23,935 nucleotides of DNA, taken from the NCBI GenBank assembly GCA_028103285.1, contig JAOHNF010000011.1:1-23935 (forward strand), read 5' to 3'. Of the stretch, positions 8,973-17,051 are shown piece after piece; position 1 is the first letter of the stretch, and the number at the start of each line of letters is the position of its first letter. The notes beneath the pieces are model-generated. The model was not told the origin of the DNA, did no database searches, and saw only the letters and a list, made by a program, of their open reading frames with translations. Source of the stretch: Candidatus Pelagibacter sp. (GTDB taxonomy: Bacteria > Pseudomonadota > Alphaproteobacteria > Pelagibacterales > Pelagibacteraceae). The position numbers and the translations under genes are program-made.

Positions 8973-9951
8973 CAATTGTACATATATCTATGAGCAACTT
9001 TTTCATGAGTATATTTTTATTTACTGTAGCGTTAGATTTAATCTCAATTTCTAAATTATAAGTCTTGGCTAATACGTTAGATATTTTACTTGAATCCCAT
9101 TTCTTAGCTTGCATTAAAAACATTGGCTTCTCTTTCCAAAATATAGGCGGCTTTAACAAAGAAATTGCATTCTCTAAATTTGTGCCTCCAATTAACTCGT
9201 TTGTTTCTGCAAGTTTATTAAGTCTTTGATTTATTATGCTTAAGTATAAAATATTTTTCTCTTCGTCTATTACAGTTTCACTTAATAATTTATTAGTTTT
9301 AATTTTATTGCCATTGAACGCTTCATCTTTCAATAAATTAAAATCTTCATTAATATTAATATCAAGAATTTTTTCTAATTTATCTGCTGTTATTTCTTTC
9401 TCGGAAAAATAAGAAATAATTTTATTTAATTCGTTATTTAGTCGATCTCTATTAAGATTACTATTATCTATAATTAAATTTAAATTTTGAGTTGACAAGC
9501 CTTTGAATCCTTTTAACTGATCTAATACTATGTTTTTGATAGTTAGCTCATTATCTGGGTAGCAAGCAACTACATCACAATTGTGTGATGTTTCAAAATA
9601 ATTTCGAAGTTTAGATCGTTTGTCTAGTACTGGCGATAAGATAAATAATTTTTGATTATCTATTTTGTTCTCAATTTTCTGTATAAGACTAAGTATTTTA
9701 TCATTTGCTTGATCGATAAAGTATATTTTATTTTTTTCAAATAAAGACATGTTTAAAATCTCATTAAAAAAATAATCTTCATTTTTAACTACATCATCTT
9801 GTATATAATTTATAATTTCAGCTTCCTGGTTATTTAATTTAATTTTTTTCTTAAAATCATTTTTAAGGCCTAAATTTTCACCATAAAATAGAACAATTTT
9901 ACTCTTTAAAGTCGTTATATCTTTTTCAATTAAATAACTTTTATAAATCAT
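8962..9951 (-). CDS. holA: DNA polymerase III delta subunit HolA
   Basis: A 329-residue clamp-loader delta subunit, which opens the beta sliding clamp. The N-terminal region contains VLFYGENLGLKNDFKKKI and FFNEILNMSLFEKNKIYFID, matching the beta-interacting part of DNA_pol3_delta (the family normally has YGxEx near the start). LFILSPVLDKRSKLRNYF and AKKWDSSKISNVLAKTYNLEIEIKS near the end also fit. As usual for delta there is no functional P-loop. It overlaps the upstream lptE by 11 bases. The order leuS-lptE-holA is the same as in E. coli, which strengthens the call. The stop is TAG and overlaps the convergent parB end. Confidence 0.9.
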   Translation of the reverse strand: MIYKSYLIEKDITTLKSKIVLFYGENLGLKNDFKKKIKLNNQEAEIINYIQDDVVKNEDYFFNEILNMSLFEKNKIYFIDQANDKILSLIQKIENKIDNQKLFILSPVLDKRSKLRNYFETSHNCDVVACYPDNELTIKNIVLDQLKGFKGLSTQNLNLIIDNSNLNRDRLNNELNKIISYFSEKEITADKLEKILDININEDFNLLKDEAFNGNKIKTNKLLSETVIDEEKNILYLSIINQRLNKLAETNELIGGTNLENAISLLKPPIFWKEKPMFLMQAKKWDSSKISNVLAKTYNLEIEIKSNATVNKNILMKKLLIDICTIANS

Positions 9952-10405
9952 TAATTCTTAATGAGATTTCACTAAATATATTTTCTGAAATTTGATTACT
10001 CAATAATTTTATTAATTCTTTTTCATTATTTAAAGTGTCAGAATAACTTTTAGCTACTGCATAGTCGCCTATTATAGATTGCTGCAGTTTAAATGTTTTC
10101 GTATAATCTGAAACAATAAAAATTATATCAATTATTATGATTAATTCATGTTTTGTTATCTCATTCTTAATATTTTTTTCTTTTATATTTTTAACTTTTT
10201 TAATGTCTAAATTAATTTTAATTTCTCTTTGACTCTCTTTATTTTGAAGTAAATTAATTTTGTTCTTTACTAAATAGCTTACTCTATTGTCTCCTGTCGT
10301 TACTAAATCTTTAACACTAAAACTTTTAATATTTTTATTATTTACAGCCTCAAACCCACAACTAGTAAGCATAAATAACATTATTATTATGAGAGCCCTT
10401 TTCAT
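9941..10405 (-). CDS. lptE: LPS-assembly lipoprotein LptE-like
   Basis: A 154-residue small lipoprotein: [16 protein letters not shown] gives a basic n-region, a hydrophobic core and lipobox LTSC with Cys16. The rest is an alpha/beta protein with DNRVSYLVKNKINLLQNKES in the middle and SDTLNNEKELIKLLSNQISENIFSEISLRI at the end, the pattern of LptE/RlpB. LptE plugs the LptD barrel that exports lipopolysaccharide to the outer leaflet. Sequence conservation in this family is weak, so the position between leuS and holA is a large part of the evidence. The start overlaps the leuS stop by one base (TAATG). Confidence 0.84.
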   Translation of the reverse strand: MKRALIIIMLFMLTSCGFEAVNNKNIKSFSVKDLVTTGDNRVSYLVKNKINLLQNKESQREIKINLDIKKVKNIKEKNIKNEITKHELIIIIDIIFIVSDYTKTFKLQQSIIGDYAVAKSYSDTLNNEKELIKLLSNQISENIFSEISLRINDL

Positions 10406-12921
10406 TAATTTGCAATTATGTAGTTAATTATTTTATTTTTAACAAATATTGTTCTTATGATTTTAGATCCAGTTATATATTTATTTGCTTTTGATTGTTT
10501 TATTATAATCTTATTTATATCTACCTCTAATAAATCTTTTTTAATACTAATTATATCTCTTGTTTTACCATTAATTTGTATTGCTAATTTAACCTGATTA
10601 ATTACGTTATTTTTGTTTATCTCAGGCCATTTGTTGCTTGTAATACAATTATGTAACTCAAGACATTCATAAGATAAATGAGGTGTAAAAGGTATCATTA
10701 ATTTCATTATCTTAATCATACATGTTTTCAAACACTCATTACTTATTTCTTTCACAGAATAGTCTCTGACTTGTTTATAAATTTCATAAAAATAAGCAAT
10801 TGAAACGTTAAATTTAAAATCATTAATAGAATTGTCTATCTTATGAATATAATTATTTATTATTTGATTAAATTCTTCTTCTATATTTTTTTTTATTAAT
10901 CTTTTTTCTCTTTTAGAAATAACAAAATTTAAATTCCAAATTTTTTGTAAAAATTTATTTGCAGATGCAACACCGATATTTGACCATTGAACATCTTTTT
11001 CTGGAGGGCTGTCTGATAAAATAAACCATCTTACAGCATCTGCTCCGTACTGTTCAATCATTACCTCAGGATCTATTGTATTTTTTTTTGATTTAGACAT
11101 AGACTCTGGCGGGCCAACTTCTACAAGACTTTTATCCTTTTTAAATAAAGTTTTTCCATTAACTTTTTCTACTTCATTTGGATATAACCAATCTCCATTT
11201 TTATTTTTATAGGACTCGTGACAAACCATGCCTTGAGTAAAAAGATTATTAAAAGGTTCAGTAAAATTTAATTCATCATTGCACAATTTAATCGCTTGAA
11301 TGAAAAACCGTGAGTATAGTAAATGTAAAATAGCGTGTTCAACGCCCCCAATATACTGATCAACAGGCATCCAATCATTTACTTTAGCTATATCAAAGGG
11401 CTCTTTTTTATTATCTGAAGAGCAAAATCTCAAAAAATACCAGGAAGAATCTACAAAAGTATCTAATGTATCTGTCTCTCTTATAGCTTTTTTACCAGTC
11501 GATTTTTGTATTGTATTTTTCCACTTATAATGTTGCTCTAGTGGATTGCCTTGCGTATTAAGATTTATATCATCTGGTAGCCTCACAGGTAATTCACTTT
11601 TTTCAACAGGAACAACACTTCCATCTTCAAGATATATCATAGGAATCGGACATCCCCAGTATCGCTGCCTAGACACACCCCAATCTTTAAGCCTAAATAG
11701 TGTCTTACTTGAACCTAGCCCTTTATTTTCTATTTTTTCAATTATTTTCTCTTTAGCTTTAGAGATATCTAGTCCGTTTAGAAAGTCAGAGTTAATAATT
11801 TTTCCTGGACCAGTATAAGCCCCAGTTAATTTTGAATCATCGTTACCACTTGATACTACTTTAATTATATCTAAATTATACTTTTTTGCAAAATCAAAAT
11901 CTCTCTGGTCATGTGCCGGGCACCCAAAAATAGCACCTGTTCCATAATCCATTAAAACAAAGTTAGCAAAATAAACAGGTAATTTTTTTTTAAGTATAAA
12001 AGGGTGATCAACAAAAAAATTAGTATTAAATCCTAATTTTTCTGCATTTGCTAAAGCTTCTTCGGTAGTACCTGTTTTATCGCACTCTTTTTTAAATTTG
12101 TTAAATTTAATGTCATTTAAAAATTTCTGACTAAAGGGGTGGTCAGAGGATAAGGCAATAAAACTAGCTCCAAAAATGGTATCCGGTCTAGTAGTGAACA
12201 CGTTAATTTTTTCATCGTCATTTTTAGTAAAAAAATTAATTTCACAACCAAAAGATTTTCCAATCCAATTCTTTTGCATTAATTTTACTTTCTCTGGCCA
12301 ATTTTTTAAAGAATCTAGATTCTTTAAAAGTACATTTGAAAATTTTGTAATATTAAAAAACCATTGCGACAATTTTTTCCTCTGAACTATGGCATTGGAC
12401 CTCCACCCTTTTCCATCTATAACTTGTTCATTTGCTAAAACTGAATTTTCTACAGGATCCCAATTTACGTAAGTTTCTTTACGATAAACTAAACCCTTAT
12501 TATAAAAATCAATAAATAATGACTGCTGATGTTTGTAATAATCTTCATCACATGTTGATAATTCTTTATCCCAATTAATCGAAAGACCAAGTAATTTAAG
12601 CTGTTCTTTCATAGAAGCTATATTTTTATTAGTCCATTCTTTAGGATGTAATTTATTAAGCCTAGAAGCGTTTTCAGCCGGTAGACCAAAAGAGTCCCAG
12701 CCCATCGGATGCAAAACATTAAATCCATTTAGAAATTTATATCGAGCAATTACATCTCCAATCGTATAATTTCTAACATGACCCATATGAATTTTGCCAG
12801 ATGGATAAGGGAACATTTCTAAACAGTAGTAATTTTTTTTATAACTTTTATTTTCTACAGATACAGCTGTTTTTTTTTCTCGCCATTTTTTTTCAATAGC
12901 TAAAAAATTATAACGTTCCAT
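10405..12921 (-). CDS. leuS: Leucyl-tRNA synthetase
   Basis: An 838-residue class I aminoacyl-tRNA synthetase that charges tRNA-Leu. The HIGH signature is HMGH at 45-48 within [22 protein letters not shown]. An editing (CP1) domain follows, with [20 protein letters not shown] and [36 protein letters not shown] and [15 protein letters not shown] come next, and the KMSKS loop is [24 protein letters not shown] near residue 610. The C-terminal domain ends in [12 protein letters not shown] and a short tail. Length and domain order are as in E. coli LeuS. It starts 9 bases after the DUF3576 gene and overlaps lptE. Confidence 0.98.
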   Translation of the reverse strand: MERYNFLAIEKKWREKKTAVSVENKSYKKNYYCLEMFPYPSGKIHMGHVRNYTIGDVIARYKFLNGFNVLHPMGWDSFGLPAENASRLNKLHPKEWTNKNIASMKEQLKLLGLSINWDKELSTCDEDYYKHQQSLFIDFYNKGLVYRKETYVNWDPVENSVLANEQVIDGKGWRSNAIVQRKKLSQWFFNITKFSNVLLKNLDSLKNWPEKVKLMQKNWIGKSFGCEINFFTKNDDEKINVFTTRPDTIFGASFIALSSDHPFSQKFLNDIKFNKFKKECDKTGTTEEALANAEKLGFNTNFFVDHPFILKKKLPVYFANFVLMDYGTGAIFGCPAHDQRDFDFAKKYNLDIIKVVSSGNDDSKLTGAYTGPGKIINSDFLNGLDISKAKEKIIEKIENKGLGSSKTLFRLKDWGVSRQRYWGCPIPMIYLEDGSVVPVEKSELPVRLPDDINLNTQGNPLEQHYKWKNTIQKSTGKKAIRETDTLDTFVDSSWYFLRFCSSDNKKEPFDIAKVNDWMPVDQYIGGVEHAILHLLYSRFFIQAIKLCNDELNFTEPFNNLFTQGMVCHESYKNKNGDWLYPNEVEKVNGKTLFKKDKSLVEVGPPESMSKSKKNTIDPEVMIEQYGADAVRWFILSDSPPEKDVQWSNIGVASANKFLQKIWNLNFVISKREKRLIKKNIEEEFNQIINNYIHKIDNSINDFKFNVSIAYFYEIYKQVRDYSVKEISNECLKTCMIKIMKLMIPFTPHLSYECLELHNCITSNKWPEINKNNVINQVKLAIQINGKTRDIISIKKDLLEVDINKIIIKQSKANKYITGSKIIRTIFVKNKIINYIIAN

Positions 12922-12930
12922 ATTTAAAAA

Positions 12931-13458
12931 TTATTTTTTTTTATTTTGTTCAAGTAGAGCTGCTTTTCTTAGGATAACAGACAATAGTTCACCTTTTATT
13001 TTAGAATTTTTAGGCAACAATGAAGTGTTACAATTATTTGAACTTTTACAATATTTTCTATGAACTATTATTTTTAAACTATCTGTCCTTATCTCATTTG
13101 AAAGAAATCTTACTGTAATTTTTAAAGACTCTCCGTCTGAGCTAACACCATCGGAATACCAGTCAGTAATGATTAATCCACCGGAATAATCAACTGTAGC
13201 CAAAGGAATAAAATCAAGTGTTTCTAGTGAGGCTCTCCACATTGGATTTGAAGTGCTAAATTCGTAAGTTGTATTAGATCTTCTTAAACTACCTAAAGAA
13301 ATACCCTTACCTTCATTTATATTTTTTTTCGCTCTTTTATCTGGATCCAAGGGTTCGTTTCTTAAATCAACTGGTTTTCTTATATCTTTAAGACCACAGG
13401 AATTAAGGAAAAAAGGTACTAGCAGGATGATAAAAATGTGTTTGTATAAATTTTTCAT
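12931..13458 (-). CDS. DUF3576-type lipoprotein of unknown function
   Basis: From the ATG at 13458 the product is 175 residues. An in-frame upstream ATG at 13491 would add 11 residues and spoil the signal peptide, so I prefer the internal start. MKNLYKHIFIILLVPFFLNSC is a lipoprotein signal with lipobox LNSC (Cys21). The mature part has the DUF3576 pattern: NPMWRASLETLDFIPLATVDYSGGLIITDWYSD, then ESLKITVRFLSNEIRTDSLKIIVHRK, ending in a helical, lysine-rich tail. DUF3576 proteins are alphaproteobacterial and are often found next to leuS; their job is unknown, presumably in the outer envelope. An insert with two cysteines (KYCKSSNNCNTS) may form a disulfide. Confidence 0.85.
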   Translation of the reverse strand: MKNLYKHIFIILLVPFFLNSCGLKDIRKPVDLRNEPLDPDKRAKKNINEGKGISLGSLRRSNTTYEFSTSNPMWRASLETLDFIPLATVDYSGGLIITDWYSDGVSSDGESLKITVRFLSNEIRTDSLKIIVHRKYCKSSNNCNTSLLPKNSKIKGELLSVILRKAALLEQNKKK

Positions 13459-13491
13459 GAAATTTCTATGAACATTATATACCAACAACAT

Positions 13492-13658
13492 AAGATTAAG
13501 TAAAAGCCTTGATTACCGCCATTTTATTAGTGTTGCAGATATATCACAATAGGTAAGAAAGAAGGGTAAAAAGTTACAAAAATAGGAGTTTAATCAAATT
13601 AAAATGTAAAAAGTAAACAAATATAATAATTATATTTACAACAAACAATGGAGAAACA
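13492..13658 (+). promoter_or_regulatory. Porin upstream region with likely -10 box and strong ribosome binding site
   Basis: This 167-base stretch is the longest non-coding DNA in the window and separates the DUF3576 gene from the porin. GGAG at 13650-13653, five bases before the ATG, is a clear ribosome binding site. TATAAT at 13622-13627 could be the -10 element; the matching -35 (TTAAAA near 13599) is poor. A 19-base AT palindrome (13619-13637, AAATATAAT-A-ATTATATTT) overlaps that -10 and could be a binding site or chance. The exact promoter is uncertain. Confidence 0.45.
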
Positions 13659-14699
13659 ATGAAACAATTAAAAACAATCGTAGCTCTAGTTGCTGGATTA
13701 TTTTCATTCACATCTGTTCAAGCAGGTGAATTGACAGTATCTGGTACTATGCAGACTACTTATCAAACAGAAGCAAGCACAACGACTGGTAACCCATTAG
13801 GTTTGAATACAGATATGACATTTTCTGGTTCAACAGATGTTCTTAACGGAACAACTGCAACGTGGACTATGGGTACAGACGGTACTTTCGCAAGTGAATC
13901 AGGTGCTGATCACAAAATCGTATTCTCAAATGACTACGGTAATTTCAGAATAGGTAACACAGGCGATTCAGCAAATGCAGTAGACGATATTACGCCAACA
14001 GCATTTGAAGAAGCAAATGGTTCAGGTTCAGGTTCATACACGCAAGATTTTGGTTCAGGCATGGAAGGATCTATGGGAATGGGTTACGCTAACTCAGACA
14101 TCATGGGATCAGGTGTTTCAGTAGATTATACTTACTACCCAAAACTTGACGCAACAACAAATAATGAAAAAGGAGCATCAGGTGATTCAGATGCATCACT
14201 AGGTAATGCACAATCGATAAACATTGGTTTACCGGTTTCTTCAATACCAGGTGTAGGCGGAACACCACTAGGTGGATTAAAAGTTACATTAGGTTACTAT
14301 GAACAAGATGCTATAGTAGCTCTTGCACAAGACAAAAGAGGTGCAACAGTTGCAGTAAACTTGCCAGTAGGACCACTTTCAGTTGGTTTCCAAAAGAAGG
14401 GTTACCAAAACTTAGGTACAGATGGAACTGACGCACAACAAAATTTCTTCAAAGATAATATTTACGGTGTAGCTTATGCTGTAAACGATGAAATAGCTGT
14501 GTCATATAACGTTATAGAATCAGCTAGAACTGCTAATAATGGTGCTGGTAATGTTGAGCAGGAAACAAAAGCAATTAACGTTGCTTACACTGTTGGTGGC
14601 TTAACTATCGGTTTCCAAGACGCTAAAACTGATAACTCTGGATACGTTGCAAATACTGATAACGATACAAGAACAATAAGTCTTAAAACTGCGTTTTAA
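13659..14699 (+). CDS. Major outer-membrane porin
   Basis: A 346-residue general porin. Residues 1-22 (MKQLKTIVALVAGLFSFTSVQA) form a Sec signal peptide with cleavage after VQA. The mature protein begins GELTVSGTMQTTYQTE and continues as alternating amphipathic strands rich in Gly, Ser, Thr and Asp, with few lysines. It ends in ISLKTAF, the C-terminal phenylalanine pattern recognised by the BAM complex. VGNTGDSANAVDDI-like and YGVAYAVNDEIAVSYNV stretches are as in alphaproteobacterial porins. Codon use is unlike the neighbours: more GGT, GCA, TCA and ACA, less A/T-saturated, which fits very high expression. It stands alone, with its own upstream region, a good ribosome binding site and a strong terminator. 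Solute specificity cannot be inferred. Confidence 0.92.
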   Translation: MKQLKTIVALVAGLFSFTSVQAGELTVSGTMQTTYQTEASTTTGNPLGLNTDMTFSGSTDVLNGTTATWTMGTDGTFASESGADHKIVFSNDYGNFRIGNTGDSANAVDDITPTAFEEANGSGSGSYTQDFGSGMEGSMGMGYANSDIMGSGVSVDYTYYPKLDATTNNEKGASGDSDASLGNAQSINIGLPVSSIPGVGGTPLGGLKVTLGYYEQDAIVALAQDKRGATVAVNLPVGPLSVGFQKKGYQNLGTDGTDAQQNFFKDNIYGVAYAVNDEIAVSYNVIESARTANNGAGNVEQETKAINVAYTVGGLTIGFQDAKTDNSGYVANTDNDTRTISLKTAF

Positions 14700-14716
14700 T
14701 TAACTTATTAATTGAA

Positions 14717-15292
14717 TTAAAAAAGCCGGCTAATTATATTAGTCGGCTTTTTTTTTATTTCTGAGAAAAGAGCCACCGCATTACAGTTTATATTTTTCAA
14801 ACAATTTAAATTTTCAAAATTAATACCACCAAGTGGAACTAAAAATGATGAGATATTTCTCAAAATTTTATTGAATTTAATAACACCTAGAAAAGGAGCA
14901 CTTTTATCATATTGCACTAAAAATAGTTTAGATACTAAAATATAATTACATCCCTGTTTAATTTTTAGGGTTATTTCTTTAATATTGTGTGCCGACCCAA
15001 TAATGTTGAATTTATTATTTTTTAGTCTTAAAGAGCTAAATTTTTTATTATATGATGAAAGGTAGATACCATCAGAATTAACAGCCTTAGAAAGCTTTAT
15101 ATCATTCGCTATGTAAAATTTAATAAATTTTAATTTGCAGCTCTTTCTGAATCTAATTATGTCATTTAGATTTTCATCATAAATGAATCTCCTATAAATA
15201 ATAATAAATTTATTATATTGTTTTATATCTGTTAAATTAATATCCTTTATACTTTCGATAATTAAAAAATATTTTTTTTTAAAGGCAAACAT
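14717..15292 (-). CDS. ThiE/TenI-like TIM-barrel protein, divergent
   Basis: A 191-residue protein that follows thiamine phosphate synthase from end to end. IANDIKLSKAVNSDGIYLSS corresponds to the INDRxDLAxxxGADGVHLGQ block. IIGSAHNIKEITLKIKQGCNYILVS corresponds to the G-S-H-S/N block, SAPFLGVIKF to the K/A-G block, LVPLGGINFENL to the phosphate-binding GGI, and NCNAVALFSEI to the last strand. ThiE joins HMP pyrophosphate and thiazole phosphate; TenI isomerises the thiazole. Several usual active-site residues are changed: H-LGQ-D reads Y-LSS-N and the TxTK loop is missing. Thiamine phosphate synthase activity is therefore doubtful. The last 12 codons are the porin terminator hairpin. Its ATG is only two bases from the divergent yggS ATG. 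Confidence 0.72.
   Translation of the reverse strand: MFAFKKKYFLIIESIKDINLTDIKQYNKFIIIYRRFIYDENLNDIIRFRKSCKLKFIKFYIANDIKLSKAVNSDGIYLSSYNKKFSSLRLKNNKFNIIGSAHNIKEITLKIKQGCNYILVSKLFLVQYDKSAPFLGVIKFNKILRNISSFLVPLGGINFENLNCLKNINCNAVALFSEIKKKPTNIISRLF
14719..14756. terminator. Intrinsic terminator of the porin gene, apparently bidirectional
   Basis: A ten-base-pair stem GCCGGCTAAT (14725-14734) / ATTAGTCGGC (14738-14747), with one G-T pair and a three-base loop, is followed by nine T and preceded by a run of A. Read on either strand it gives a GC-rich hairpin plus a T tract. It lies 25 bases after the porin stop and inside the last codons of the convergent ThiE-like gene. It is the clearest factor-independent terminator in the window. 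Confidence 0.93.
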
Positions 15293-15294
15293 AT

Positions 15295-15945
15295 ATGAGC
15301 ATAATAATTGAAAGATTTAATAAAATAAAATCTAATATTTTAAAAATTAAACCATCAAAACCTGTAAAAATCATCGCTGTAAGCAAAACATTCACTTTAG
15401 AACATGTTCAACCGTTAATTGACTATGGACATGAACATTTCGGAGAAAATAAAGTGCAGGAAGCTAAAGTAAAATGGAGTGTAATCAAAAATAAAAAAAC
15501 GAATTTGCAACTACATATGATTGGTAAGCTTCAAAATAATAAAGTTAATGACGCAGTTAAAATTTTTGAATATATTCATTCTTTGGACAATCAAAAGCTT
15601 GCTGATAATCTTTCCAAAGCACAAAAAAATTTTAACAAAAAAATTAAATATTTTATACAAGTAAATATCGGTAATGAAATTCAAAAATCTGGCATAACTG
15701 CAAATGATCTGGATGCGTTTTACAATTATTGTATTAATGAAATAAATTTGGATGTAGTGGGTCTCATGGTGATTCCACCTAACGATAAAAACACACAAAA
15801 ATATTTTAATATAATAAATGAATTAAATGTTTCTTTAGCATTAAACGAGCTTAGCATGGGTATGTCAGCAAATTATGCCAATGCAGTAAATTCAGGAGCT
15901 ACCTTCGTGAGAATAGGCAGTTCAATTTTTGGAGATAGATCTTAA
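15295..15945 (+). CDS. YggS-family PLP homeostasis protein
   Basis: A 216-residue single-domain TIM-barrel protein of the YggS/PROSC family, which binds pyridoxal phosphate and keeps cellular PLP and amino-acid pools balanced; no catalytic reaction is established. IIAVSKTFTLEHVQPLIDYGHEHFGENKVQE carries the PLP lysine (K31) and the ENxxQE signature. LHMIGKLQNNKV, YIHSLDNQKLA, FIQVNIGNEIQKSGI, VVGLMVIPP, LSMGMSANYANAVNSGATFVRIGSSIFGDR are the further family blocks in order. A weak AAAGG lies 9-13 bases before the ATG, inside the divergent ThiE-like gene. The stop overlaps the convergent transpeptidase gene end (TAA on both strands within four bases). Confidence 0.95.
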   Translation: MSIIIERFNKIKSNILKIKPSKPVKIIAVSKTFTLEHVQPLIDYGHEHFGENKVQEAKVKWSVIKNKKTNLQLHMIGKLQNNKVNDAVKIFEYIHSLDNQKLADNLSKAQKNFNKKIKYFIQVNIGNEIQKSGITANDLDAFYNYCINEINLDVVGLMVIPPNDKNTQKYFNIINELNVSLALNELSMGMSANYANAVNSGATFVRIGSSIFGDRS

Positions 15946-16433
15946 ATAATTTTAACCTTAGTTGTTTTTTTTATAAATTTAATTATTTTAAGCAGATCGA
16001 TTTTTTTTAAAGCGATACATCCCTCAGTATTTTTGAAACCTTTTTTTGCTACATGAATAAATATAGCACTTCCTTTATTTTTTTTTACAGGATTCATGTT
16101 AAAATTAAGAACTATAATGATGTCATAAATATTACTTTTTTTATAAAGTTTCTCACAACTAAAATTAAATGGTAACTTGATAAGTTTATTATATTTAGTT
16201 GAATTTGTGTCATCGCACCAACCCATATTTTTTGTAATCACTATCTTTTTAAGTGAGGTTTGTAGTTTTTTTACTCTGTCATTCCTATATAAAATAAAAT
16301 TTATTTTATAAGTACCAATTGGTGTTATTAAATCACCTTCTTGTGTTTTTTTACCAATTCCTCTTTTACCTACAGCACATTTTATTCTATAGTCTTTGAA
16401 TATAAGATATTTATTTTTTATAAAGATATGCAT
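15942..16433 (-). CDS. YkuD-type L,D-transpeptidase domain protein
   Basis: A 163-residue protein made of essentially one YkuD domain. TPIGTY (37-42) is the usual TPxGxY entry. The catalytic signature is H127 followed by TEGC(139)IAL, corresponding to H-x(~11)-S/T-x-GC-x-A/R-L, with Cys139 the expected nucleophile. GWCDDTNSTKYNKLIKLP matches the middle loop seen in short alphaproteobacterial members. Such enzymes form 3-3 peptidoglycan cross-links or attach lipoproteins to the wall. No signal peptide or membrane segment is visible at the N-terminus (MHIFIKNKYLIF), so export is unexplained. Its ATG overlaps the first codons of the divergent regulator in an ATGCAT palindrome. Confidence 0.87.
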   Translation of the reverse strand: MHIFIKNKYLIFKDYRIKCAVGKRGIGKKTQEGDLITPIGTYKINFILYRNDRVKKLQTSLKKIVITKNMGWCDDTNSTKYNKLIKLPFNFSCEKLYKKSNIYDIIIVLNFNMNPVKKNKGSAIFIHVAKKGFKNTEGCIALKKIDLLKIIKFIKKTTKVKII

Positions 16434-17051
16434 AGTGTAAAAGTATTAATACTTGGTCCTAACAGTTTTGTATCAACACTAATTGAACTTAAAGAGTTTT
16501 TAAAGTTTAATTTATACGACAATCTTTATGGTTTAGATAAAAAACAAATAGATTTTAATATAGTAATTATTCATCAAGAAGTAACAGATGATATCCTTAC
16601 AAAAAATATATTAGTAAATAACAATTTAATTAAAGTATTAGCCACCGATACCATTGAAGCCCAGGGTGGTTTTGATGCTATTTTGAATTTACCAGTGACG
16701 TTGAGAGACGTTAATTTGTGTATAGAAAATATTATTTCAAAAAATACTTTTAATAAAAATTCATCTATCAAAATAAAAAATGAATATTTATTAGATAAAA
16801 ATAAAAAATTATTAATTAAAATTAAAAAGTCTATTGCACTTACAGAAAAAGAAATTCAATTAATAGAATTGTTTTTAGCCAACAAGAAACCTATTTCTAA
16901 AAATAAAATATTGTCCTCTACCTGGAATTATTCAAACGATGCTGATACACATACTGTTGAAACGCATATTTACAGACTACGAAAGAAAATTAATGATTAT
17001 TTTGGAGACGAAAAATTTATTATGAACAACAAGGAAGGTTATTATCTTTAA
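16428..17051 (+). CDS. OmpR/PhoB-type winged-helix regulator with degenerate receiver domain
   Basis: From the ATG at 16428 the product is 207 residues; a longer frame from 16341 adds 29 unlikely residues lying antisense inside the transpeptidase gene. The C-terminal about 75 residues are a clear OmpR-type DNA-binding domain: SIALTEKEIQLIELFLANKKPISKNKILSSTW, then the recognition helix THTVETHIYRLRKKI and the wing ending NNKEGYYL. The N-terminal 105 residues have the strand pattern of a receiver (VKVLILGPN; FNIVIIHQE; IKVLATDT; FDAILNLPVTL) but lack the paired acids, the phospho-acceptor aspartate (His at that place) and the conserved lysine. It is likely a phosphorylation-independent regulator. 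No histidine kinase gene is nearby. Target genes are unknown. Confidence 0.87.
   Translation: MHSVKVLILGPNSFVSTLIELKEFLKFNLYDNLYGLDKKQIDFNIVIIHQEVTDDILTKNILVNNNLIKVLATDTIEAQGGFDAILNLPVTLRDVNLCIENIISKNTFNKNSSIKIKNEYLLDKNKKLLIKIKKSIALTEKEIQLIELFLANKKPISKNKILSSTWNYSNDADTHTVETHIYRLRKKINDYFGDEKFIMNNKEGYYL

Noticed and set aside
13459..13491. Upstream ATG extending the DUF3576 lipoprotein by 11 residues
   Set aside because: The added residues precede a normal lipoprotein signal and would make its n-region unusually long; the internal ATG gives a standard signal.
13619..13637. 19-base AT palindrome before the porin as an operator
   Set aside because: It contains only A and T, overlaps the likely -10 and such palindromes are frequent by chance in DNA of this composition; noted with the promoter only.
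15511..15798. A 95-codon open frame antisense to the YggS-family gene
   Set aside because: No ribosome binding site or family resemblance; the plus-strand protein accounts for the conservation.
16341..16427. N-terminal extension of the winged-helix regulator
   Set aside because: The added 29 residues are aromatic-rich, antisense to the transpeptidase N-terminus, and do not fit the receiver-like fold that begins HSVKVLILG.
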